A stretch of 7,519 nucleotides of DNA. It comes from Flavobacterium sp. UBA6203. Its GTDB lineage: Bacteria > Bacteroidota > Bacteroidia > Flavobacteriales > Flavobacteriaceae. The DNA lies in assembly GCA_002421645.1 (NCBI GenBank), contig DIST01000012.1:1-7519 (forward strand), read 5' to 3'. The notes under the pieces are model-generated. The model made no database searches, was not told the origin of the DNA, and worked only from the letters and a program-made list of their open reading frames with translations. Every line of letters begins with the position of its first letter. The stretch's first letter is position 1. Below are positions 1 through 7,519 of this stretch, one piece after another. Position numbers and translations under genes: made by a program.

Positions 1-497
1 AAATTACTTTTGAACTTGGAAATCCGGTTTTTCAAAAAAGAGAAAATAAATCGATTGATGTCTGTTTACTCAATCATGGCGGAATTAGAGCTATCATTCC
101 AAAAGGTGATGTAACCACAAGAACTGCTTTTGAAGTAATGCCTTTTGAAAATAGCTTGTTCATTGTGGGATTAAATGGAAAAGAAATCAAAACATTAGCC
201 GAATACATAATAAAAGAAAAGAAGCCTCATCCTTTGTACGGAATGAAAATTTATATTAATAAGTCAACTTCGGTAATAAATAAGATTGAAATTAACAATC
301 AACCTTTAGATGAAAATCGAATTTATTATGTAGGGACTTCCGATTATTTAGCCAATGGAGGCGATAATATGACGTTTTTTAAAGATAGTAAAATCAAATT
401 TGACATGGAATACAAGCTTAGAAATATGATGATTGATTATTTCAAGAAAGTAGATACAATTCCGAATATTACAACAGAAAAAATAATTTTAGAATAA
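1..497 (+). CDS. 5'-nucleotidase C-terminal (substrate-binding) domain protein, 5' end missing
   Basis: The reading frame is open from the first bases (codons start at base 3), so the gene begins before the window; the ATG at 138 is internal. The visible 165 residues form the C-terminal domain of UshA-type 5'-nucleotidases. The signature NHGGIR lies at bases 72-89, followed by GDVTTR and then PFEN (bases 141-152). DYLANGGD follows near the end. By comparison with E. coli UshA, the Phe and Asn of PFEN correspond to F429 and N431, and the Tyr and Asp of YLANGGD to F498 and D504. The nucleotide-sandwiching aromatic pair is therefore kept, with Tyr for Phe. In UshA this domain is fused behind the catalytic domain; here the metallophosphatase is the next gene, 11 bases downstream. 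I infer that the two products work together outside the cytoplasm. Whether this protein is a lipoprotein or secreted cannot be seen. Family call firm; pairing is inference. Confidence 0.9.
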   Translation, partial: ITFELGNPVFQKRENKSIDVCLLNHGGIRAIIPKGDVTTRTAFEVMPFENSLFIVGLNGKEIKTLAEYIIKEKKPHPLYGMKIYINKSTSVINKIEINNQPLDENRIYYVGTSDYLANGGDNMTFFKDSKIKFDMEYKLRNMMIDYFKKVDTIPNITTEKIILE

Positions 498-508
498 TAC
501 TTAGAGCT

Positions 509-1423
509 ATGAAGAGAAGAGATTTTATCCAAAAAACAGCTGCGAGTTCAGCTCTACTTGGTTTATCAGGAGTGAGTTTGAGTAGCTTTTCTACTATTGA
601 AACCAAAAAGATTACCATTTTACATACGAATGATACACACAGTCATATCGATCCATTTCCTGCAGATCATCCTAAAAATCCAAACATGGGTGGTGCTGCC
701 AGAAGAGCTGCTATCATTGAAAGCATTCGAAAAGAAGAAAAAAACGTACTATTATTAGATGCTGGTGATATTTTTCAAGGAACTCCGTACTTTAATTATT
801 ATGGTGGCGAATTGGAATTCAAACTAATGAGCATGATGCAATATGATGTGGCAACCATGGGAAATCATGATTTTGACAACGGAATTGATGGTTTTTATGC
901 TCAATTACCTCACGCAAAATTCGATTTTGTATCAGCTAATTATGACTTTAAAAACACGGTTTTGAATGATATTGTAAAACCTTATAAAATCATCATCAAA
1001 GACGGTATTAAGATTGGAATTTTTGGATTAGGCGTTCAATTAGACGGACTTGTTGACAAAAAACTTTATAAAGAAACAGTTTATAACGATCCTATTGAAG
1101 TAGCACAAGACATGACGCGAATTTTAAAAGAAGAAAAGAAATGTGATTTGGTTATTTGTTTATCTCACTTGGGATTCAAATACAAAGATGAACCAGAAAA
1201 GCCAAGCGATATTGTATTAGCTAGAAAAACAAAAAATATTGATTTAATTATTGGTGGTCACACACACACCTTTTTAGACAAACCTGTTATTGAAAAAAAT
1301 AGTGAAGGGAAAGAAGTTTTAATTAATCAAGTGGGATGTTTTGGAATTAATTTAGGACGAATAGATTTTTATTTATCAAATGAAACAACCCATAATAACA
1401 AAGCAAAAAATATTATCATTTGA
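509..1423 (+). CDS. Tat-exported metallophosphatase / 5'-nucleotidase catalytic domain protein
   Basis: This 304-residue protein is the calcineurin-like catalytic half of an UshA-type 5'-nucleotidase. The N-terminus MKRRDFIQK followed by a small-residue hydrophobic stretch (to about residue 28) is a twin-arginine signal, so export by Tat is predicted. The two-metal site is complete: D42 and H44 (TNDTHSH), D84 (LLLDAGDIFQG), N119 with H120 (GNHDFD), H220 (LSHLG), H251 and H253 (GGHTH). H120 and D123 match the catalytic His-Asp dyad of UshA. The protein stops after the catalytic domain; full-length UshA has about 550 residues, and the missing C-terminal domain is the preceding gene. Likely activity is hydrolysis of nucleoside monophosphates or related phosphoesters in the periplasm; the exact substrate cannot be read from sequence. 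No Shine-Dalgarno sequence precedes the ATG. Its last 8 bases overlap the convergent gene that ends at 1416, with no terminator hairpin between. Confidence 0.93.
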   Translation: MKRRDFIQKTAASSALLGLSGVSLSSFSTIETKKITILHTNDTHSHIDPFPADHPKNPNMGGAARRAAIIESIRKEEKNVLLLDAGDIFQGTPYFNYYGGELEFKLMSMMQYDVATMGNHDFDNGIDGFYAQLPHAKFDFVSANYDFKNTVLNDIVKPYKIIIKDGIKIGIFGLGVQLDGLVDKKLYKETVYNDPIEVAQDMTRILKEEKKCDLVICLSHLGFKYKDEPEKPSDIVLARKTKNIDLIIGGHTHTFLDKPVIEKNSEGKEVLINQVGCFGINLGRIDFYLSNETTHNNKAKNIII

Positions 1424-2115
1424 TACGTTCTCTATAAATTAAATATTTTAACAGAAAATAGTAAATAGGAATTTCTATTAAACTAGCTGAATACACTAAT
1501 AATTGATTACTGATATAATATTTATTAAGAACAATGAATAAATCTGAAAAAAATAAAAATAACATTGTCAACAATAAAAATATAGAAGCAATTGATTTAA
1601 ATCGAATAACATTATAAATTGTAAGAATCAACAACATTAAAAATAAAAAGACATACGCTAACACAATAAAAATTTCTTTAAACTGAATATTTAATATCAT
1701 TGTTAGTATTTTATACAAAATAAATATTGAAAGATAGCAAACAACAAAAAAATATAATTTATTCTTCAAATATTTACTTTTAATAAAAATCTTGGAATCA
1801 ATAACTACGTGAGTAAATAATATTCCAATAGCTAATAAATACAAATAAGTTGATAATACTTTAATATCTCTTTCATCAATTAAAATTAAATTATCAGCAA
1901 AAAAAATAGCTAAAAACAATAAAAGATTGGGATAAAAATTAGGTATTTTAGTAGTAAAAAAATATGCAAATGCTACACTAGGAATAATGATTGGTTTAAA
2001 AATTAAAGCAATATCTAAATCATTTTCAATTCTGTAAAAATAAAGATATAACACATACGATATCACATATACATATAAAGCTGCACTAGATCTACTATCT
2101 ATATTTTGATGCTTT

Positions 2116-2135
<20 letters not shown>
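1416..2135 (-). CDS. YhhN-like integral membrane protein (second of a tandem pair)
   Basis: A 239-residue, strongly hydrophobic protein with about seven or eight predicted membrane segments and a basic N-terminal tail of about 16 residues. It shares KPIIIPSV (residues 47-54) and a late FFSDLFIVLNK block (196-205) with the gene just upstream, so the two are diverged paralogues. The layout (Lys-Pro-rich segment after the first helix, an acidic residue in an early helix at D81, and SD near the C-terminal end at D198) resembles the YhhN/TMEM86 family, whose studied animal members are lysoplasmalogenases. That activity is not established here. Similarity is by eye and weak, so YhhN-like is tentative while membrane protein is firm. 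The start overlaps the end of the upstream paralogue by 20 bases, suggesting translational coupling, and no other Met occurs before residue 146. The upstream bases are AT-rich without a Shine-Dalgarno sequence. The stop overlaps the convergent phosphatase gene. Confidence 0.78.
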
Positions 2136-4804
<2,669 letters not shown>

Positions 4805-5278
4805 TTACTGATTGATTAAGCTGTCTAATTTGGTAAATAATTCTCCTTTGCTGATGATTCCACCTTGCTTGATGATTTCAAACAACGATTCGTTTCTGTT
4901 TTCTGATAAATCTTTCTTTCCTCTTGTAATTTCAACATCATCAGAAAATAAGTTTTCAGATAACCAATGAATTCCATCAGCAGAAACAAAATCAATTTGT
5001 GGATTATTGGTTTTTATTACGAAAGAGAAAACCGCATTTTGCATACATTTAAAAAGAAAAATGTAGTTTTTAGAAAAATGATCAATGTGCGTAACATTCG
5101 TCAATGCTTTTTCCCAAATCATATCAGAGAAAATATCGATTTCTTGTTCGGCAATGTGAGGTTTATTTTGCTTAATGTCATCCCATTCCTTTTTATCAAT
5201 TGATTGTGTAGCTAAAAAAGTAATGAATTCTGGATGTAATTCTTCTAATTGTTCTTTGGTTAATCTTGCGTATTTCAT
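4805..5278 (-). CDS. Small conserved-looking protein of unknown function (resembles flavobacterial DUF6495)
   Basis: A 157-residue soluble protein with no signal peptide or membrane segment. It begins MKYARLTKEQLEELHPEF and is rich in acidic residues and Lys. I recall similar flavobacterial proteins annotated as DUF6495, but cannot verify that here, and I know of no demonstrated function. The middle (about residues 70-115) is more hydrophobic and may form a beta-rich core; the end (GGIISKGELFTKLDSLI) looks helical. It lies 3 bases upstream of ligA on the same strand, so the two are almost certainly co-transcribed. A role connected with replication or repair is only a guess from position. The start codon is 12 bases after the T-tract of the rplI terminator, leaving hardly any room for a leader: expression comes either from a promoter overlapping the terminator or from read-through. 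Confidence 0.85.
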   Translation of the reverse strand: MKYARLTKEQLEELHPEFITFLATQSIDKKEWDDIKQNKPHIAEQEIDIFSDMIWEKALTNVTHIDHFSKNYIFLFKCMQNAVFSFVIKTNNPQIDFVSADGIHWLSENLFSDDVEITRGKKDLSENRNESLFEIIKQGGIISKGELFTKLDSLINQ

Positions 5279-5282
5279 AAAG

Positions 5283-5290
5283 TAAAGATA
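5283..5290 (-). promoter_or_regulatory. Possible -7 box giving a leaderless transcript for the ligA operon
   Basis: The minus strand reads TATCTTTA here, seven of eight letters' worth of fit to the Bacteroidota -7 box TAnnTTTG (the last base differs). The ATG at 5278-5276 starts 4 bases further on, so transcription from this box would begin at or very near the start codon. No TTG is present at the expected -33 distance, where the terminator stem lies instead. This is a weak call. Confidence 0.25.
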
Positions 5291-5318
5291 AAAAAAAAGC
5301 CCCGATAAAATCGGAGCT
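5290..5318 (-). terminator. Rho-independent terminator of the rpsF-rpsR-rplI operon
   Basis: On the minus strand AGCTCCGAT pairs with ATCGGGGCT around a TTT loop, a 9-pair stem with one G-U pair. It is followed at once by nine T residues (5298-5290, the first also pairing as the stem base). It lies 21 bases after the rplI stop codon (5339-5341), the normal place for an intrinsic terminator. The plus strand would read the hairpin followed by AATTTATATTTT, a poor tail, so termination is mainly in the minus direction. Confidence 0.9.
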
Positions 5319-5338
5319 AATTTATATTTTAAGAAAAA

Positions 5339-5782
5339 TTATGCTTTTTCACCTACGATTTCGTATGGTAACTCAACGATAACATCTCTATGTAATCTAA
5401 CTGATGCAGTATATTTACCTACACGTTTTACTACGCCGCTAGTGATGAATTTTTTCTCAATTGAATGACCGTTAGCTTCTAATGCTTCCACGATGTTAGC
5501 GCTAGTAACAGAACCAAACAATTTATCACCACCTGCTTTAGCAGTAATTTTAATTTCTAAAGCTTTTAACGCTTCTGCTAAAGATTTTGCATCTGCTACT
5601 AATTTAGCTTCTTTGTGCGCTTTTTGCTTTAAGTTTTCAGCTAAAACTTTTTTTGCTGATGGTGTTGCTAAAATTGCAAAACCTTGAGGAATTAAATAGT
5701 TACGACCATAACCGTTTTTAACAGTTACTACATCGTCTTTAAATCCTAAATTTTGAACGTCTTGTTTTAAGATAAGTTCCAT
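5339..5782 (-). CDS. rplI: Large ribosomal subunit protein bL9
   Basis: A 147-residue bL9, the elongated 50S protein that binds 23S rRNA and reaches from the L1-stalk side toward a neighbouring ribosome. The N-terminal domain has the family signature (LGFKDDVVTVKNGYGRNYLIPQGFA, split here as LGFKDDVV, then VKNGYGRN, then LIPQGFA, residues 12-36). A long charged helix follows (about 42-75). The C-terminal domain contains GGDKLFGSVTS (84-94) and ends with the RLHRDVIVELPYEIVG strands. Length is normal (about 148). Unlike the other genes in the window it has a Shine-Dalgarno-like AAAGGA, 7 bases before the ATG, in a foldable 63-base gap after rpsR. It is the last gene of the ribosomal operon and is followed by a clear terminator. 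Confidence 0.98.
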   Translation of the reverse strand: MELILKQDVQNLGFKDDVVTVKNGYGRNYLIPQGFAILATPSAKKVLAENLKQKAHKEAKLVADAKSLAEALKALEIKITAKAGGDKLFGSVTSANIVEALEANGHSIEKKFITSGVVKRVGKYTASVRLHRDVIVELPYEIVGEKA

Positions 5783-5832
5783 GTTGTTGTCCTTTTAATT
5801 AGAAGTTAGCTCACCTACGGTGAAGCAACAAC
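5783..5832 (-). promoter_or_regulatory. Foldable element in the rpsR-rplI gap next to the rplI start codon
   Basis: On the minus strand GTTGTTG (5832-5826) and CAACAAC (5789-5783) are a perfect 7-base inverted repeat, the second arm touching the rplI ATG. Between them lies a hairpin with stem TTCACC/GGTGAG (5824-5819 and 5815-5810, one G-U pair) and loop GTA. There is no T-tract, so it is not an intrinsic terminator. If the outer stem forms in RNA, it would place the rplI start next to a helix and the AAAGGA motif at its inner edge. The inverted repeats are seen directly; folding and control of rplI translation are inferred. Confidence 0.5.
5790..5795 (-). promoter_or_regulatory. Shine-Dalgarno-like site of rplI
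   Basis: The minus strand reads AAAGGA, complementary to the UCCUUU of the 16S rRNA 3' tail, with 7 bases to the ATG, the ideal spacing. Flavobacteria rarely use such sites, and no other start codon in this window has one, so it stands out. Confidence 0.6.
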
Positions 5833-5845
5833 TATTTGTTAATTA

Positions 5846-6142
5846 TTATTTTAATAAATCGGCCACGTATGGCATTAAAGCTAAGTGACGAGCTCTTTTA
5901 ACAGCTACAGAAACTTTTCTTTGGTATTTTAATGAAGTACCTGTTAAACGTCTTGGTAAAATTTTACCTTGCTCGTTAACGAATTTCAATAAAAAGTCTG
6001 CGTCTTTATAATCGATATATTTGATACCTGATTTTTTGAAACGACAGTATTTTTTAGTTTTGTTTGTATCTATGTTTAAAGGCGTAAGATATCTGATATC
6101 TCCGTCTTTTTTCCCTTTTGCAGATTGCTCTAATGTAGACAT
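5846..6142 (-). CDS. rpsR: Small ribosomal subunit protein bS18
   Basis: A 98-residue bS18, a 30S platform protein that forms a heterodimer with bS6. Residues 28-98 carry the family core: [18 protein letters not shown] (30-47), then [18 protein letters not shown] (51-68), then the basic helix [20 protein letters not shown] (70-89) ending MPYVADLLK. The 27-residue N-terminal extension ([20 protein letters not shown] and onward) is longer than in E. coli (75 residues in all). In Flavobacterium johnsoniae, bS18 together with bS6 and bS21 is known to hold the anti-Shine-Dalgarno tail of 16S rRNA. The start lies 2 bases after the rpsF stop codon, so the two partners are translated from adjacent cistrons. 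No Shine-Dalgarno sequence precedes it. A 63-base gap with secondary-structure potential separates it from rplI. Confidence 0.98.
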   Translation of the reverse strand: MSTLEQSAKGKKDGDIRYLTPLNIDTNKTKKYCRFKKSGIKYIDYKDADFLLKFVNEQGKILPRRLTGTSLKYQRKVSVAVKRARHLALMPYVADLLK

Positions 6143-6144
6143 GA

Positions 6145-6486
6145 TTAGTTTGTTTTAGATTTTAATTTTGCTCTTCTTCTTTCTGCCCAAGAAATTGCAT
6201 GTTTGTCTAAAGACACAGTTAAGAAACGCATAACACGCTCGTCACGACGGAATTCAGTTTCAAATGCTGCAATAATGTTAGCAGGAGCTTTGAATTCGAA
6301 TAAGTGATAAAAACCACTTTTTTTGTTTTGAATTTCGTAAGCTAATTTTTTTAAGCCCCAATCTTCTTTCGATACCATCTCAGACCCTTTAGAAGTAAGA
6401 AAATCTTCAAACTTGCTAACTGTTTCCTTTATCTGTTGTTCAGATAAAACGGGATTCAAGATGAAAACAGTTTCATAATGATTCAT
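6145..6486 (-). CDS. rpsF: Small ribosomal subunit protein bS6
   Basis: A 113-residue bS6, the 30S platform protein that pairs with bS18. The family features are visible: [12 protein letters not shown] at the start, a helix [17 protein letters not shown], the strand [21 protein letters not shown] (about residues 43-63, conserved LAYEI and GFY), and [12 protein letters not shown] (79-90). The basic tail (RRRAKLKSK) is normal. It is the first gene of a three-gene operon rpsF-rpsR-rplI. In many proteobacteria priB or ssb lies between rpsF and rpsR; neither is present here. The leader between the predicted transcription start and the ATG is only about 28 bases and AT-rich, which leaves no room for a large bS6-bS18 autoregulatory mRNA structure of the kind known in other phyla. 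Confidence 0.98.
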   Translation of the reverse strand: MNHYETVFILNPVLSEQQIKETVSKFEDFLTSKGSEMVSKEDWGLKKLAYEIQNKKSGFYHLFEFKAPANIIAAFETEFRRDERVMRFLTVSLDKHAISWAERRRAKLKSKTN

Positions 6487-6519
6487 AATCTTTAAATTTA
6501 TTTGTTATAAAATTGGGTG

Positions 6520-6549
6520 CAAAAATAATAATTTTATTTGAAATAACAA
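6520..6549 (-). promoter_or_regulatory. Bacteroidota-type promoter of the rpsF-rpsR-rplI operon
   Basis: On the minus strand TTG (6549-6547) is followed by 19 bases and then TATTTTTG (6527-6520), an exact match to the Bacteroidota primary-sigma consensus of a -33 TTG and a -7 TAnnTTTG. Transcription should start about 4-7 bases further, around 6515, giving a leader of about 28 bases before the rpsF ATG. Position, spacing and sequence all agree. Confidence 0.78.
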
Positions 6550-6583
6550 GCACAACCAATTATTAATTTTTACTTAAAAAAAC

Positions 6584-6614
6584 TTGTATTATTGTAATAA
6601 TTATTCTACTTTTA
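6584..6614 (+). promoter_or_regulatory. Probable promoter of the LytTR response regulator gene
   Basis: TTG at 6584-6586 is followed by 20 bases and TACTTTTA at 6607-6614, which fits TAnnTTTG except for the last base. Transcription would start around 6619, leaving a leader of about 14-20 bases. It is divergent from the rpsF promoter, whose -33 element lies 35 bases away, so the 146-base gap 6487-6632 holds both promoters and little else. Confidence 0.5.
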
Positions 6615-6632
6615 ACGTACTATAAAAAATAT

Positions 6633-7334
6633 ATGCCCATGAAATTGAATTGTATCGTTGTTGATGATAGTGCTATTCAAAGAATCACCATTACAAAATT
6701 GGTTAACGAATCAACATTATTAAACTTAATTGGAGATTTTGCTAATGCCCTTGAGGCTAAAAATTGTATTAACAACAATACGATTGATCTTATTTTTCTT
6801 GAAATCGAAATGCCATTAATAAATGGATTTGACTTATTAGATGGTTTAAAAACAAAACCTCAAATCATATTTATTACTTCAAAAGCTGATTATGCAGTAA
6901 AAGCGTTTGATTATGAAGCTACTGATTTTCTTCAAAAACCTATTTCTAAAGAACGTTTCATTAAAGCTGTAAAAAAAGCTACAGAACTTCATGTTTTACG
7001 TTATGAAAATCATGAAGAAACTGGTGATAGCATTGTTATTAAAAGTAATTTAAAGAAACTTAAAGTGTATCTTTCTAAGATAAAATGGATTGAAGCTTAT
7101 GGCGATTACATTAAAGTGGTTACCGACGATGAAAGCCATTTAGTTTTATCAACTATGAAAGGTTTTGAGAAAGAACTTCCAAATAATAAATTTATTCGCG
7201 TTCATAAATCATATATCATCAATTTAGACCGAGTGGAGAAATTCAATAGTAAGTTTGCTGAAATTGGAAATACTAAAATACCATTAAGTCGTAACAAGAA
7301 AGAAGAAATTGTAAAAGCTATCGAAAACGCTTAA
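6633..7334 (+). CDS. LytTR-family response regulator with Glu at the phosphorylation position
   Basis: A 233-residue regulator with a receiver (REC) domain (about residues 3-118) and a LytTR DNA-binding domain (about 133-232). REC landmarks: acidic pair D11-D12 (VVDDS), the LFLDIEMP-like block reading FLEIEMP (55-61), T82 (FITSK) and K102 (LQKP). The residue aligned with the phospho-accepting Asp is E57 (codon 6801-6803), so normal phosphorylation at Asp is not possible if the alignment is right; Glu sometimes imitates the phosphorylated state. The LytTR part has IEAYGDYIKVV and FIRVHKSYIINLD, typical of the family, so it probably binds promoter DNA. No histidine kinase lies nearby, making it an orphan in this window. 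The ATG at 6639 (MKLNCIVVDD) is an equally likely start, as REC domains usually begin there. It is divergent from rpsF and shares its stop region with priA. Confidence 0.93.
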   Translation: MPMKLNCIVVDDSAIQRITITKLVNESTLLNLIGDFANALEAKNCINNNTIDLIFLEIEMPLINGFDLLDGLKTKPQIIFITSKADYAVKAFDYEATDFLQKPISKERFIKAVKKATELHVLRYENHEETGDSIVIKSNLKKLKVYLSKIKWIEAYGDYIKVVTDDESHLVLSTMKGFEKELPNNKFIRVHKSYIINLDRVEKFNSKFAEIGNTKIPLSRNKKEEIVKAIENA

Positions 7335-7519
7335 TACAAATCAACATCTACTTTTACCTTAATAGATCGATATTGCGGAACTGCTTCAAAACTCATGAGC
7401 ACTTTCGCAATATTTTTTTTGGTATTTCCCAAATGCTTCTGAACCGGAATTTTAACCATAATTGTTCGAATATATTCATTACGAATTCTATTAATCGCTG
7501 GTTCTTCTGGACCCAAAAC
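7331..7519 (-). CDS. priA: Primosomal protein N' (PriA helicase), C-terminal end only
   Basis: The frame is open to the window edge, so only the last 62 residues are present; the upstream part lies beyond 7519 and the TTG at 7516-7514 is internal. The sequence VLGPEEPAINRIRNEYIRTIMVK followed by a helix and VKVDVDLY matches the C-terminal domain of PriA (the LGP-x-P start, RIRxxYR-like strand, and the closing V-D-V-D motif). PriA is a 3'-to-5' superfamily 2 helicase that recognises stalled forks and reloads the replisome. Its helicase motifs and zinc-binding cysteines are outside the window. The stop codon shares the palindrome TTAA (7331-7334) with the convergent response-regulator gene, an overlap of 4 bases with no terminator hairpin. 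Confidence 0.88.
   Translation of the reverse strand, partial: VLGPEEPAINRIRNEYIRTIMVKIPVQKHLGNTKKNIAKVLMSFEAVPQYRSIKVKVDVDLY

Noticed and set aside
138..497. A separate 119-residue gene starting at the ATG at 138
   Set aside because: The same frame is open back to base 3 and encodes the conserved NHGGIR and GDVTTR motifs, so this ATG is internal to a longer gene cut by the window edge.
4967..5687. Plus-strand open frames opposite the small ligA-linked gene and rplI
   Set aside because: They are antisense to well-supported genes, have no family resemblance and no promoter.
5810..5824. Hairpin after rpsR as an intrinsic terminator or attenuator
   Set aside because: The stem is short and is followed by CTAACTTC on the minus strand rather than a T-tract, so termination is unlikely; it is kept only as a possible RNA structure.
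6611..6619. LytTR-type half-site (TACGTTAAA on the minus strand) in front of the response regulator gene
   Set aside because: It fits the half-site pattern at 8 of 9 positions, but no second repeat is found 12-13 bases away on either side, so chance in AT-rich DNA is more likely than autoregulation.
6487..6632. A small RNA or hidden gene between rpsF and the response regulator
   Set aside because: The 146 bases are accounted for by two divergent promoters and short leaders; no stable hairpin or open frame was seen.

Overview
The window looks like chromosomal DNA from a member of the Flavobacteriia (Bacteroidota), probably Flavobacterium or a close relative. The basis is the low G+C content, the lack of Shine-Dalgarno sequences before nearly every gene, at least one promoter matching the Bacteroidota consensus (TTG, about 19-20 bases, then TAnnTTTG), the rpsF-rpsR-rplI cluster without ssb or priB, and protein sequences of flavobacterial type. 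It holds eight complete genes that I can name at least by family, one small complete gene of unknown function, and two genes cut by the window edges.

Layout. Bases 1-1423 (+): a two-gene unit that appears to be a split periplasmic 5'-nucleotidase. The substrate-binding C-terminal domain comes first (its 5' part lies outside the window), followed by a Tat-type metallophosphatase catalytic domain. This unit converges on, and overlaps by 8 bases, a minus-strand block at 1416-5278. Read in transcription order, that block is a small conserved-looking gene of unknown function, then ligA (NAD-dependent DNA ligase), then two tandem, diverged YhhN-like membrane proteins. The spacing is very tight (3-base gap, 8-base overlap, 20-base overlap), which implies one operon. 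Upstream of it, also on the minus strand, is the ribosomal operon rpsF-rpsR-rplI (6486-5339). It has a consensus promoter in front and a good intrinsic terminator behind. A LytTR response regulator (6633-7334, +) is transcribed divergently from rpsF. It meets the end of priA (-) in a shared TTAA that supplies both stop codons.

How the genes relate. Three themes are present: extracytoplasmic nucleotide salvage, DNA replication and repair (ligA, priA), and the ribosome platform and L9 proteins. No mobile element, CRISPR array, tRNA or rRNA is visible. No stretch over 150 bases lacks a gene.

The points most worth a second look are: (1) the response regulator has Glu where the phospho-accepting Asp is expected; (2) the rpsR-rplI gap contains a foldable element and two stretches complementary to the 16S anti-Shine-Dalgarno tail, unusual in a lineage that mostly ignores Shine-Dalgarno sequences; (3) the tandem, very AT-rich YhhN-like pair sits behind ligA; (4) the 5'-nucleotidase is split into two genes in reversed domain order. 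None of these amounts to clear evidence of a wholly new system; most of the window is ordinary housekeeping DNA.
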